A stretch of DNA of 64,000 nucleotides from Flavobacterium cauense R2A-7 (GTDB lineage: Bacteria > Bacteroidota > Bacteroidia > Flavobacteriales > Flavobacteriaceae): assembly GCF_000498475.1 (NCBI RefSeq), contig NZ_AVBI01000016.1, positions 1 to 64,000 of the forward strand, in the 5' to 3' direction. Both the position numbers and the translations under genes were made by a program. The notes below the pieces were generated by a model that ran no database searches, was not told the origin of the DNA, and saw only the letters and a list, made by a program, of their open reading frames with translations. Below, piece by piece: positions 42,961 to 51,662 of the stretch; positions within the stretch are counted from its first letter, which is position 1, and each line of letters begins with the position of its first letter.

Positions 42961-44784
42961 ATGAAGTTAAATTTACTCAAAGGAACATTGTTACTGACAG
43001 TTGCAATGTTTAGTCAGCAGGAGCTTTTTGCTCAAATGTATGTTAGCCCTAACAGCTATGTTTTTGTTAATAACGAACAGTTGTTTGTTAAAGGGGATGT
43101 TGAGTTAAACTCCGCTACCAGTAATATGTATCTGAGGAATGATGCTCAATTGCTTCAGGGAACTACCGCTTCCGGTGTAAATAAAGGTGTTGGAAATCTT
43201 TCTGTTTATCAAGAAGGTACTGCCGATGGGTTTGACTATAACTACTGGTGTTCGCCGGTGGGGAATACTTTGTCAGCCACAGCGGTTAATAATCCTTTCG
43301 GAATTGCACAATTAAAAGATATTACAGGTTTGACTACGGCTAATAACCCTGTGTTGACTACTGCTTTTAATGGTACGGCTTCTCCTTTGACCATTTCTAA
43401 TCGATGGATTTATAAATTTATTACTTCCAATGTTTATGCCAACTGGGTTTATGTAGGTAGTAATAATACGATTAATGCTGGTGAAGGTTTTACCATGAAA
43501 GGAACAGATGGTACCAGCGCAAATAATCCGGGTGCGAACCAACGTTACGATTTCAGAGGTAAACCGAACGATGGAACAATCGGAATTAATGTAGCGGCCG
43601 GGATGAGAACTTTGACGGGTAATCCTTATCCTTCAGCGATTAATCTTAATCTCTTTTTGAGAGACCCTGCTAATTTAGCGGTGATGAATGGGACAGCTTA
43701 TTTTTGGGAACATAATGATGCAGTAAACTCACATTATCTTGCGGACTATCAAGGAGGTTACGGAACATATATTGCTAATAACGGCGATTTCTCTCCGGGA
43801 ACTTATACATCTGCTACTTGGAATACGTATAACAATGACGGAACTTTGAATACTTCAGGAGTATCTACCGGAAGTACCTATAAAAGAATGTTTACGCCAA
43901 TTGGACAAGGGTTCAAAATTGAAGGTACAGCTTTAGGTGTTGTTCAGATGAAAAATGCTTATCGTGTATTTGTTAAAGAAGGTGTGTTGAACAATTCTCA
44001 GTTTGAAAGAAACAGAACGGATATTAATGGAGATACTTGGGGAGAAATTCAAAATGTTGCCGGTGTAGACTATACCCGTTATTCAAAAAGAGAATTGCCA
44101 CAGATTAAAATCCATACGGTTTTAAACGATCAGTACTCAAGAGAAGTAGCAATTGCTTTCAGTAAAAAAGCAACTGACGGTTTCGATTTAGGAATGGATG
44201 CTAAAACGCCAGAGTATACTTTGCCAAATGATGCTTATTTTCCAATCGATGCAACGAATCAGTATGTGATCTCTACTTTGCCATTTGATATCGATAAAAA
44301 AATTCCTTTCGCTTTCAAAGCAGGACAACAAACTACCTTTAAGGTAACAGTTGGTAGTACAATTAATTTCACAGATTCGGATACGGTATATTTACATGAC
44401 AGAGTAACTGGCATTTTCCATGATATCAAAAACAACTTCTTTGAAATCACATTGCCTGCCGGTGTAGTGAAAGATCGATTCGAAATTACCTTCAGAGATG
44501 GTAATGCTAAAGAGGCATTAAGAAATGCAGAATTCGCAGAAAGCTTGACTGTATTTCAGAACAACGAAACGAATAACTTAACCATTGCCAATTCTCAAAT
44601 GATCGATTTGAAATCATGTTCAGTTTATGATCTTGCAGGTAAATTGGTTTTTACTAAAAATAGTTTGGGTTCCAATGCAGAATACACTTTTCCTACATCA
44701 AATTTAAGTGACGGAGTTTACATCGTAAGAGTAAGTTCAAATACTAATTTAGAAATGAGTAAAAAAGTAATTGTAAAACATTAG
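42961..44784 (+). CDS. T9SS type A-sorted secreted protein related to the adhesin C-terminal cassette
   Basis: The 607-residue protein has a signal peptide (about 1-24, ending ELFAQ), a repeat-free body with YNYWCSPVGNTLSATAVNNPFG, LTGNPYPSAINLNLFL and NGTAYFWEHN, which match the cassette in both giant adhesins, and a C-terminal T9SS type A signal (about 530-607: LTIANSQMIDLKSCSVYDLAGKLV ... GVYIVRVSS, ending KKVIVKH). It is therefore secreted and processed by PorU. It lacks the Gly-rich and GEVED parts. Function unknown; it may be an older or stand-alone form of the cassette. Confidence 0.88.
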   Translation: MKLNLLKGTLLLTVAMFSQQELFAQMYVSPNSYVFVNNEQLFVKGDVELNSATSNMYLRNDAQLLQGTTASGVNKGVGNLSVYQEGTADGFDYNYWCSPVGNTLSATAVNNPFGIAQLKDITGLTTANNPVLTTAFNGTASPLTISNRWIYKFITSNVYANWVYVGSNNTINAGEGFTMKGTDGTSANNPGANQRYDFRGKPNDGTIGINVAAGMRTLTGNPYPSAINLNLFLRDPANLAVMNGTAYFWEHNDAVNSHYLADYQGGYGTYIANNGDFSPGTYTSATWNTYNNDGTLNTSGVSTGSTYKRMFTPIGQGFKIEGTALGVVQMKNAYRVFVKEGVLNNSQFERNRTDINGDTWGEIQNVAGVDYTRYSKRELPQIKIHTVLNDQYSREVAIAFSKKATDGFDLGMDAKTPEYTLPNDAYFPIDATNQYVISTLPFDIDKKIPFAFKAGQQTTFKVTVGSTINFTDSDTVYLHDRVTGIFHDIKNNFFEITLPAGVVKDRFEITFRDGNAKEALRNAEFAESLTVFQNNETNNLTIANSQMIDLKSCSVYDLAGKLVFTKNSLGSNAEYTFPTSNLSDGVYIVRVSSNTNLEMSKKVIVKH

Positions 44785-44802
44785 AATTTTATCATAATAA
44801 TA

Positions 44803-44834
44803 AAAAAGTGCAACTCAAAAGGTTGCACTTTTTT
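44803..44834 (+). terminator. Terminator after the T9SS type A protein gene
   Basis: AAAAAGTGCAAC pairs with GTTGCACTTTTT around TCAAAAG, with a T run. It lies 18 bp past the stop codon at 44784. Confidence 0.9.
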
Positions 44835-44856
44835 ATTGCGGTATTTTTTATCTTTG
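44823..44856 (+). promoter_or_regulatory. Promoter of the ACC deaminase-like operon
   Basis: TTG (44823-44825), 23 nt, then a perfect TATCTTTG -7 box (44849-44856) only 4 nt before ATG 44861. Transcription would start at or next to the start codon. The TTG lies inside the terminator's right arm. Confidence 0.55.
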
Positions 44857-44860
44857 AGGC

Positions 44861-45763
44861 ATGCATTCAGTGAATCAGGAAATCAAATTATATTTACCCC
44901 AAAATATTTCTCTTTTTTTGAAGAGAGAAGATCTTCTTCACCCTGAAATTTCCGGAAATAAATTCAGAAAACTGAAGTATAATCTTCTTGAAGCACAATC
45001 GGAATCTGTTTCCGGAGTCCTTACGTTTGGCGGTGCTTTTTCCAATCATATTGCGGCTGTTGCTTTTGCAGGAAAGAAATTCGGGTTTGATACGGTTGGT
45101 GTAATCAGAGGTGAGGAGTTGGCTGGTAAAATTTCGGAAAATCCAACCTTGTTGGCAGCACAGCAAAACGGTATGAAATTTGTGTTTGTTTCCAGAGAAT
45201 CATTTCGGGAAAAATCAAGTGCAGCATTTATAGATAGGTTAAAAAAGGAGTACGAAGGTTTTTATATTTTGCCGGAAGGCGGAACAAATGAATTGGCAAT
45301 AAAGGGATGCGAAGAAATTTTAACCGATGAAGATGCAGGCTTCACTCATATTTGTTGTGCAGTGGGAACAGGAGGAACGCTTTCGGGAATTATTAATTCG
45401 TCATTGTCCCATCAAAAGATGCTTGGATTTCCTGCGTTAAAGGGTTCGTTTTTGTCCGATGATATTCGTAGTTTTGTAAAAAATACCAATTGGGATTTGA
45501 TTTCTGATTATCATTTTGGAGGATACGGAAAAATAACAGAAGAATTAATTCGTTTTCTTAATCGGTTTTATCGTGAAACTGAAATTCCTCTGGATCCAAT
45601 TTATACCGGAAAAATGATGTTTGGTATTTACGATTTGATTGAAAAAGGATATTTTCCGGAAGGTTCCAGAATATTGGCTATCCATACAGGTGGATTGCAG
45701 GGAATAAAAGGAATGAATATGGTTTTGGAAAAGAAAAAATTACCATTGTTAAATTATATATGA
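44861..45763 (+). CDS. 1-aminocyclopropane-1-carboxylate deaminase / D-cysteine desulfhydrase family PLP enzyme
   Basis: The 300-residue protein belongs to the PLP-dependent tryptophan synthase beta-like superfamily. It shows LKREDLLHPEISGNKFRKLK, with the PLP Lys in SGNKFRK, then LTFGGAFSNHIAAVA and the phosphate-binding loop CAVGTGGTLSG. Bacterial relatives annotated as ACC deaminase often act as D-cysteine desulfhydrase; the substrate cannot be decided here. It overlaps the next gene by 4 nt (ATGA). With hemL it makes an unusual trio around a cell-wall hydrolase. Confidence 0.88.
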   Translation: MHSVNQEIKLYLPQNISLFLKREDLLHPEISGNKFRKLKYNLLEAQSESVSGVLTFGGAFSNHIAAVAFAGKKFGFDTVGVIRGEELAGKISENPTLLAAQQNGMKFVFVSRESFREKSSAAFIDRLKKEYEGFYILPEGGTNELAIKGCEEILTDEDAGFTHICCAVGTGGTLSGIINSSLSHQKMLGFPALKGSFLSDDIRSFVKNTNWDLISDYHFGGYGKITEELIRFLNRFYRETEIPLDPIYTGKMMFGIYDLIEKGYFPEGSRILAIHTGGLQGIKGMNMVLEKKKLPLLNYI

Positions 45764-46611
45764 TGTTAAAGCGAATTATTGTAGTATTGACGGTATTGAT
45801 GATTTACAGTTGCGGTTCGAGTTCTAAAGTGCGCACTGCTACGGTGAATCGTACCAAGAAAACAACTGTTGTTAAGAAGCGTCCCTTTGTTGTTGCTAAA
45901 GAAACGGATGTGGTAAAGCAAAACAATGGAAAATCGGAAGTATTGGAAGCTACGTCAAAAATAGCGGTGACTCCGGAAGTGGTGAATAATTATATTTCAC
46001 AGTATAAAGAAATCGCCAAAGAGAATATGCGTAAACATGGAATTCCCTGCAGTATAACTCTTGCGCAAGGTGTTCTTGAATCGGGTGCGGGAACAGGGGT
46101 TTTGGCGCAAAAAGCCAACAATCATTTCGGAATTAAATGCCATACCGGATGGACAGGCGAAAGCGTACACCATGATGATGATGCCGAACAGGAATGTTTC
46201 AGGAAGTACGAACAGTCTTCAGAGTCCTACCGAGACCATTCCCTTTTCCTTACCACAAGGAGTCGTTATGCTGGTCTTTTTAAATTGGATAAAGGAGATT
46301 ATGTGGCTTGGGCCAATGGGCTTCGTGCTGCCGGCTATGCTACCGATGTCAAATACCCTGAAAAATTAATAGGACTTATTGAGCGCTATGAGTTGTATAA
46401 AATAGATGAGGAGGTAATCGGTTCAGGGTATAAACCCATTGCTAAAATGTCTGAGAAGCCCCTGGATGCAAATTCTTATCGCGTATCGCAAGGGGATACG
46501 CTGTATTCGATTTCCAGAAAATTCAACCTCTCTGTTGATGAATTGGTGCAGTTGAATAATTTACCGGGCAACGCCATCGCCATCGGTCAAATCCTTAAAA
46601 TAAAATCATAA
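45760..46611 (+). CDS. Glucosaminidase-LysM peptidoglycan hydrolase, lipoprotein
   Basis: This 283-residue protein has a lipobox ending at Cys18 (MIYSC), a Lys/Thr-rich linker, a glucosaminidase (GH73-like) domain (about 68-210) with [29 protein letters not shown], where the Glu of LESG is the expected catalytic acid, and a C-terminal LysM (about 238-283: [16 protein letters not shown]). It probably cleaves peptidoglycan glycan strands from the envelope. ATG 45763 is an equally good start. The stop codon overlaps the hemL start codon by one base (TAATG). Confidence 0.92.
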   Translation: MMLKRIIVVLTVLMIYSCGSSSKVRTATVNRTKKTTVVKKRPFVVAKETDVVKQNNGKSEVLEATSKIAVTPEVVNNYISQYKEIAKENMRKHGIPCSITLAQGVLESGAGTGVLAQKANNHFGIKCHTGWTGESVHHDDDAEQECFRKYEQSSESYRDHSLFLTTRSRYAGLFKLDKGDYVAWANGLRAAGYATDVKYPEKLIGLIERYELYKIDEEVIGSGYKPIAKMSEKPLDANSYRVSQGDTLYSISRKFNLSVDELVQLNNLPGNAIAIGQILKIKS

Positions 46612-47897
46612 TGTTATATCAAAGAAGCAGCGAACTTTTTGTAGAAGCTGCAAAAGTTATTCCGGGTGGAGTAAATTCGCCTGTTAGAGCATTTAAAGCT
46701 GTTGGAGGAACTCCGATATTCGTTAAAGAAGCCAAAGGGGCTTATTTGTATGATGAAGACGGTAATCGTCTGATTGATTACATCAACTCTTGGGGCCCAA
46801 TGCTTTTAGGGCATGCTTACGAGCCTGTTGTTACTGCGGTTATTGAAAAAGCTAAAAAAGGGACTTCCTTTGGAACACCTACCGCTTTGGAAACCGAAAT
46901 TGCGGCTTTAGCAGTTTCCATGGTGCCCAATATCGATAAAATACGTTTTGTGAATTCTGGAACGGAGGCCTGTATGAGTGCCATACGTTTGGCTCGTGGA
47001 TTCACAGGAAGAGATAAGATTGTTAAGTTTTCAGGTTGTTATCACGGACATTCGGATTCTTTTCTGATTGCAGCTGGAAGTGGTTTAAGTACGTTTGGGG
47101 TTCCTAATAGCCCGGGTGTGACTTCTGGTACGGCAAAGGATACTCTGCTGGCGCGTTATAATGATTTGGACAATGTAAAAGAATTGTTCGAAGCTAATAA
47201 AGGTGAAATTTCGGCTGTTATTATTGAACCTGTTGCCGGAAACATGGGGTGTATACCTCCTCAAAAGGGGTTTTTAGAGGGTTTACGACAACTTTGTACT
47301 GAAAATGGTACTTTGTTGATTTTTGATGAAGTAATGACAGGATTCCGTCTTGCTAAGGGCGGTGCGCAGGAATTGTTCGGAATTGCAGCAGATATTGTTT
47401 GTTTTGGTAAGGTAATTGGCGGTGGTTTACCGGTTGGTGCCTTTGCTGCCCGTAATGAAATTATGAATTATTTGGCGCCTGTAGGACCTGTATATCAAGC
47501 GGGGACACTTTCGGGGAATCCGTTGGCTATGGCGGCTGGATTGGCAATGTTACAGGGAATTAATGGCGACACAGCATTGTTTCAGCGTTTGGAGGATAAA
47601 ACGGCTTATCTGGAAAAAGGAATTCGCGAAAAGCTTACCGAAAACAATGTGGTATTTACCATTAACCGTGTTGGGTCTATGATTTCCGTTCATTTTGATG
47701 CTGATCCGGTCTATGATTTTCAAACCGCAGGTAAAGGCGATAATGAAACCTTTAAGAAGTTTTTCCACGGTTTGTTACAAGAAGGGGTGTACATCGCGCC
47801 ATCGGCCTATGAAACCTGGTTTATAACCGATGCGTTAAGTTATGATGACTTGGATTTTACCATAAATGCGATTGATAAAGTAGCAAAATCATTATAA
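46611..47897 (+). CDS. hemL: Glutamate-1-semialdehyde 2,1-aminomutase
   Basis: The 428-residue PLP enzyme makes 5-aminolevulinate for haem synthesis (C5 pathway). It has the full family length and features: [49 protein letters not shown] and the PLP Lys in [16 protein letters not shown]. It is translationally coupled to the upstream hydrolase gene and followed by a short terminator. Cytoplasmic. Confidence 0.97.
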   Translation: MLYQRSSELFVEAAKVIPGGVNSPVRAFKAVGGTPIFVKEAKGAYLYDEDGNRLIDYINSWGPMLLGHAYEPVVTAVIEKAKKGTSFGTPTALETEIAALAVSMVPNIDKIRFVNSGTEACMSAIRLARGFTGRDKIVKFSGCYHGHSDSFLIAAGSGLSTFGVPNSPGVTSGTAKDTLLARYNDLDNVKELFEANKGEISAVIIEPVAGNMGCIPPQKGFLEGLRQLCTENGTLLIFDEVMTGFRLAKGGAQELFGIAADIVCFGKVIGGGLPVGAFAARNEIMNYLAPVGPVYQAGTLSGNPLAMAAGLAMLQGINGDTALFQRLEDKTAYLEKGIREKLTENNVVFTINRVGSMISVHFDADPVYDFQTAGKGDNETFKKFFHGLLQEGVYIAPSAYETWFITDALSYDDLDFTINAIDKVAKSL

Positions 47898-47898
47898 A

Positions 47899-47928
47899 AT
47901 AAAAAAGCAAGGTGAGCTTTTTTATTTT
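47899..47928. terminator. Weak bidirectional terminator after hemL
   Basis: AAAAAAGC pairs with GCTTTTTT around AAGGTGA. The stem has few G-C pairs but strong flanking A and T runs. It lies between convergent genes. Confidence 0.65.
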
Positions 47929-47943
47929 ATAATGATGATTTCA

Positions 47944-48300
47944 TTATTTTTTTGCGCTAGCTACAGGAGCCGGAGCACCAACTAACTGAGCCAAAACTGT
48001 TTTGTTTTTTTCCAAAGAAGCAGTTTGTTGCGGAGTAAGTGTGGCTCTTAATTTTGCCTCGATTACACGACTGATTTCTCTTCTTGAAGCTTCAGTGGCA
48101 TTTGAATCTAACATTCCTTCGTGTTTTTTCTTGAAAAGATTAAAGAACGTCATTTGCATGTCGTTTTCAACTGTGATAACAGTCATTAGTTTTTCAAGAT
48201 CGCTTTTAGCATTTTTTTCGATTTGAACAGAATTGTCCTGAGCGGAAACATTTACGGAAAAGGCAAAAAACAAAGCCAATAGTGCAATTATTTTTTTCAT
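47944..48300 (-). CDS. Small secreted helical protein, Spy/CpxP-like
   Basis: The 118-residue protein has a signal peptide (1-20, ending VSAQ) and an all-helical mature region with a LTPQQ motif near residue 92, reminiscent of the LTxxQ motif of Spy/CpxP periplasmic chaperones. The C-terminus is Ala/Pro-rich. A strong promoter (TTTG-N20-TAGATTTG) lies at 48332-48363. Neighbouring gene 48386-48811 encodes a second protein of similar type. Assignment is tentative. Confidence 0.7.
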   Translation of the reverse strand: MKKIIALLALFFAFSVNVSAQDNSVQIEKNAKSDLEKLMTVITVENDMQMTFFNLFKKKHEGMLDSNATEASRREISRVIEAKLRATLTPQQTASLEKNKTVLAQLVGAPAPVASAKK

Positions 48301-48331
48301 AATTTTTTATGTAGTTACTGGTTATAAGTGC

Positions 48332-48363
48332 CAAATCTAAATAAAATTGAAAGAAATGCCAAA
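48332..48363 (-). promoter_or_regulatory. Promoter of the Spy/CpxP-like gene
   Basis: Minus strand TTTG (48363-48360), 20 nt, TAGATTTG (48339-48332): both elements match the Bacteroidetes consensus. It is 31 nt before the start codon. Confidence 0.75.
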
Positions 48364-48385
48364 TTTCAATCAAATAATAACATTA

Positions 48386-48811
48386 TTATTGTCGTTTGTG
48401 ATGCATTTCTTTTCTTTTGTTCTGCATTTTTTCCATTCTGTTTTCACGTTTTTCTTCCCACTTGGTCATTTGTTTTTCATTCAGAATTTTTTTCATTTCC
48501 GATTTAAAGGCAATTTGTTCGTCCATCATCTTGCTTTTCATAGCGAAACGTTCGTCATTTGTTGGTTTTGTACCGTCTTTTTTGGCAGCTTCACGTTTTG
48601 CTTTTGCTTCTTCGTGTTTTTTGCTTTGTTCCGTTAAAAGTTTTTTAAGGTCTTTTTGCTGTTTGTCGTTCAAATCCAATTCTAAGGTCATTTTTTTAAC
48701 CTGTAATTCAGTTCTTTGTTCGGGAGTGAATTCTTCCATTTTCATTTTTCTGTCCTGGGCAAAAGTTGCCAATGATCCTGTCATTATAACGGCAATCAAT
48801 AATTTTTTCAT
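48386..48811 (-). CDS. Secreted helical protein, Spy/CpxP-like
   Basis: The 141-residue protein has a signal peptide (1-19, ending ATFAQ) followed by a highly charged helical region (Lys/Glu/Met-rich) with FTPEQRTEL and LNDKQQKDL, matching the paired LTxxQ motifs of Spy/CpxP proteins. The C-terminal third is very basic (RMEKMQNKRKEMHHKRQ). Such proteins act as periplasmic chaperones or stress modulators. The gene lies 85 bp upstream of the related small gene and 129 bp downstream of lysS. Confidence 0.8.
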   Translation of the reverse strand: MKKLLIAVIMTGSLATFAQDRKMKMEEFTPEQRTELQVKKMTLELDLNDKQQKDLKKLLTEQSKKHEEAKAKREAAKKDGTKPTNDERFAMKSKMMDEQIAFKSEMKKILNEKQMTKWEEKRENRMEKMQNKRKEMHHKRQ

Positions 48812-48890
48812 GGTATATCGTTTTTATTGTGTTACGCCTATAGGACATCTAGAAGTTAAAAAGGTTTAATTTTAATCTTGAATAACAAAA

Positions 48891-48914
48891 AAAGGAACCC
48901 GATTGGATTCCTTT
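48891..48914 (-). terminator. Terminator after lysS
   Basis: AAAGGAA (48891-48897) pairs with TTCCTTT (48908-48914); on the minus strand a run of seven T follows. It is 26 bp past the lysS stop codon. Confidence 0.8.
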
Positions 48915-48940
48915 AATTTATCTGAAAATTGATTTTACAC

Positions 48941-50644
48941 TTAGTCTTTTAAAACCACAACTTTGCTTTCGCCGTTAACGCTCACTGATGTCAATCCGTG
49001 TTGTGCTAAAGCTTTCATGGCTTTGTCCCATTTTTTTCCACTTAAAGCGGCTTGGTTTTTCAGTGCTGCCAATTCTAACGAATTGTTGTTTTTCTGAAGA
49101 ATTTCGATAATCGCTTTTTCTTCGGCTTCCAGTTCCACGGCAATCGCTTTCTTCTCCGGACGCATTTGCGGGAAGAATAATACTTCCTGAATCGACGGGT
49201 TGTTGGTTAAGAACATAATCAAACGGTCCATTCCGATTCCCAAACCGGACGTTGGCGGCATACCGTATTCCAAAGCTCTTAGGAAATCTTCATCGATGAT
49301 GCCATTTGCTTCGTCGTCTCCTTTTTCGGCTAATGCCATTTGGGCTTCAAAACGCTCTCTTTGGTCAATTGGGTCGTTCAATTCCGAATAGGCATTAGCG
49401 ATTTCTTTTCCGCACACCATCAGCTCGAAACGCTCGGTCAGTTCCGGATTGTCGCGGTGCGATTTACACAACGGTGACATCTCTTTCGGATAATCCGTGA
49501 TGAACGTCGGCTGGATAAAATTGCCTTCACATTTTTCACCGAAAATCTCGTCGATTAATTTTCCTTTACCCATGGTTTCGTTCACTTCGATGCCCATAGA
49601 TTTGGCAGCTTCAAACAATTCTTCCTCCGTTTTTCCGGTAATGTCGAAACCGGTGAATTGTTTAATCGCATCCGTCATCGTAACGCGTGCATACGGTGCT
49701 TTGAAATTCACTTTATGTTCGCCGAAAGTAGCTTCTGTAGTACCGTTCACCTGAAGTGCGCAGTATTCCAAAAGGTTTTCGGTCATGGTCATCATCCAGT
49801 TGTAGTCTTTGTAGGCTACATATATTTCCATCGCGGTAAATTCCGGATTGTGCGTACGGTCCATTCCTTCGTTACGGAAGTTTTTCGAGAACTCATATAC
49901 ACCATCAAAACCACCGACGATTAATCTTTTCAAATACAATTCATTGGCAATTCGCATATACAACGGAATGTCTAACGAATTGTGGTGTGTAATGAAAGGT
50001 CTTGCAGCCGCTCCACCAGGAATCGATTGCAATACCGGTGTTTCCACTTCCATATAACCCGCTTCATTGAAGAAGGTTCTCATGGCTGTGAATAATTTGG
50101 TTCGTTTTATGAAAACCTCTTTTACTTGAGGGTTCACCACCAAATCCACATAACGCATACGGTAACGCAATTCCGGATCGGTAAAGGCATCGAATACATG
50201 ACCTTCTTCGTCCATTTTCGGTAACGGTAACGGACGTAATGTTTTACTTAAAAAAGTGAAATTGGAAACACGAATACATTTTGCGCCCACTTGTGTGGTG
50301 AACAATTCGCCTTCAATTCCGATAAAGTCTCCCAAATCGGTCAGTTTTTTGAAAACCGTGTTGTAAAGCGTTTTGTCTTCGCCTTCGCAAATCACATCGC
50401 GGTTAAAATACGCCTGAATTCGGCCTTCGCTGTCCTGAAGTTCGGCAAACGACGCTTTCCCCTGATCGCGAACACTCATTAAACGTCCGGCTACCACAAC
50501 TTTCTTTCCTTCTTCAAAAGCGTCCTTTATCTGCTTCGACGTATGATTTACGGGAAACAAATTTGCGGGATACGGATTGATACCAAGTGCTCTCAACTTG
50601 CTCAATTTCTCTCTTCTGATGATTTCTTGTTCTGAAAGTTGCAT
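48941..50644 (-). CDS. lysS: Lysyl-tRNA synthetase, class II
   Basis: The 567-residue enzyme charges tRNA-Lys. It shows an N-terminal OB fold (about 48-150: VVVAGRLMSVRDQGKASFAE), motif 2 (FRNEGMDRTHNPEFTAMEIY) and motif 3 (GLGIGMDRLIMFLT). It is about 65 residues longer than typical bacterial LysS: a C-terminal extension (about 500-567: KKAIAVELEAEEKAIIEI ... MKALAQHGLTSVSV) looks like a small winged-helix domain. A TTG-N20-TATCTTTG promoter lies at 50668-50698, beside a 16-bp tandem repeat. Confidence 0.97.
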   Translation of the reverse strand: MQLSEQEIIRREKLSKLRALGINPYPANLFPVNHTSKQIKDAFEEGKKVVVAGRLMSVRDQGKASFAELQDSEGRIQAYFNRDVICEGEDKTLYNTVFKKLTDLGDFIGIEGELFTTQVGAKCIRVSNFTFLSKTLRPLPLPKMDEEGHVFDAFTDPELRYRMRYVDLVVNPQVKEVFIKRTKLFTAMRTFFNEAGYMEVETPVLQSIPGGAAARPFITHHNSLDIPLYMRIANELYLKRLIVGGFDGVYEFSKNFRNEGMDRTHNPEFTAMEIYVAYKDYNWMMTMTENLLEYCALQVNGTTEATFGEHKVNFKAPYARVTMTDAIKQFTGFDITGKTEEELFEAAKSMGIEVNETMGKGKLIDEIFGEKCEGNFIQPTFITDYPKEMSPLCKSHRDNPELTERFELMVCGKEIANAYSELNDPIDQRERFEAQMALAEKGDDEANGIIDEDFLRALEYGMPPTSGLGIGMDRLIMFLTNNPSIQEVLFFPQMRPEKKAIAVELEAEEKAIIEILQKNNNSLELAALKNQAALSGKKWDKAMKALAQHGLTSVSVNGESKVVVLKD

Positions 50645-50667
50645 AATTCTTATTTATTTTAAGCCTG

Positions 50668-50698
50668 CAAAGATAGGTATAATTTGAAAATGAGGCAA
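50668..50698 (-). promoter_or_regulatory. Promoter of lysS
   Basis: Minus strand TTG (50698-50696), 20 nt, then a perfect TATCTTTG (50675-50668), 23 nt before the start codon. The -33 element lies inside the tandem repeat. Confidence 0.65.
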
Positions 50699-50727
50699 TT
50701 TGAAAATGCGACAATTTGAAAAGCTGT
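50682..50727. repeat. 16-bp tandem repeat upstream of lysS
   Basis: Three consecutive units on the plus strand: AATTTGAAAATGAGGC, AATTTGAAAATGCGAC and a shortened AATTTGAAAAGCTG. The array overlaps the lysS promoter region. Confidence 0.75.
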
Positions 50728-50809
50728 AATTGTAATGTTGTTAAGGTTGTCGGTCATTGGTTTTCTGCAGTCTGAACTCTGTCTTCTGAGGACTTTTTTT
50801 GAGCGTAAT

Positions 50810-50903
50810 GGTTCGGGCTTTTTTGGAGTCCTTGTTCCTGCTGTCCGCGCTACACGGTAGCTTGCTCCCATCAGGGCTATTAGGAAACTATTTTGTACTT
50901 TTG
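50810..50903 (+). repeat. Dispersed intergenic repeat, copy 1, ending in a promoter box
   Basis: It starts with GGTTCGGGCTTTTTTGGA and continues with GCTGTCCGC, ACACGGTA, GCTCCCATC and GGGCTATT, then ends AGGAAAC and TACTTTTG (50896-50903). The same order of blocks occurs at 61009-61161. The terminal TACTTTTG is a perfect -7 box for lipB, whose start codon is 32 nt further on. Confidence 0.72.
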
Positions 50904-50935
50904 TATTCTGAAAAAAATAATTTTTCAATTGCACA

Positions 50936-51628
50936 ATGAATAAAAAAGTAAGCCTTCAGGATTTAGGACGGAAAGATTATAAAGATACATGGGATTATCA
51001 GGAAACATTGTTTGCGGATATTGTAGCGCAAAAAGTGGCTAAAAGAGAAAATCCGGAAATTGTTACTTCAAATCATTTTTTATTTGTCGAGCATCCGCAC
51101 GTTTATACTTTGGGAAAAAGTGGCGATTTGTCGAATCTGCTTTTGTCGGAAAAGCAATTGGCAGATAAAGGAGCGACTTTTTATAAAATAAACAGGGGAG
51201 GGGATATTACTTATCACGGACCGGGACAAATTGTAGGGTATCCAATTTTGGATCTCGAGAATTTCTTTACTGACATTCATAAATATTTACGATTGTTGGA
51301 AGAAGCTATTATTCTTACTTTGGCGGAATACGGTTTGCAGTCCGAAAGAAGCCAGGGCGAAACCGGAGTCTGGTTGGGTGTGGGAACGCCGTTTGCCAGA
51401 AAAATTTGTGCCATGGGGGTTCGTGCTTCCCGATGGGTGACCATGCACGGCTTTGCGTTAAATGTAAATGCCGATTTGGGGTATTTCGACAATATCATTC
51501 CGTGCGGCATAAAAGGTAAGGCGGTTACTTCAATGCATGCCGAATTGGGAAGAACGGTCGATGAGCAGGAAGTGAAGCAAAAAATAGTAAAACATTTCGC
51601 CGATTTGTTTGAAGCGGAAATGGTATAA
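50936..51628 (+). CDS. lipB: Octanoyl-[acyl carrier protein]:protein octanoyltransferase
   Basis: The 230-residue enzyme moves octanoyl groups from ACP to lipoyl domains. Family motifs are intact: EHPHVYTLGKSG, RGGDITYHGPGQIVGYPI, ICAMGVRASRWVTMHGFALN and the active-site IIPCGIKGKAVTSM with catalytic Cys and Lys. Full length, cytoplasmic. The likely promoter is TACTTTTG at the end of the dispersed repeat. lipA is not in the window. Confidence 0.96.
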   Translation: MNKKVSLQDLGRKDYKDTWDYQETLFADIVAQKVAKRENPEIVTSNHFLFVEHPHVYTLGKSGDLSNLLLSEKQLADKGATFYKINRGGDITYHGPGQIVGYPILDLENFFTDIHKYLRLLEEAIILTLAEYGLQSERSQGETGVWLGVGTPFARKICAMGVRASRWVTMHGFALNVNADLGYFDNIIPCGIKGKAVTSMHAELGRTVDEQEVKQKIVKHFADLFEAEMV

Positions 51629-51630
51629 AT

Positions 51631-51660
51631 AAAAAAGGAAGTCAATTGACTTCCTTTTTT
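51631..51660. terminator. Bidirectional terminator between lipB and rnhB
   Basis: AAAAAGGAAGTCAA pairs perfectly with TTGACTTCCTTTTT with almost no loop; flanked by A and T runs for both convergent genes. Confidence 0.9.
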
Positions 51661-51662
51661 AT

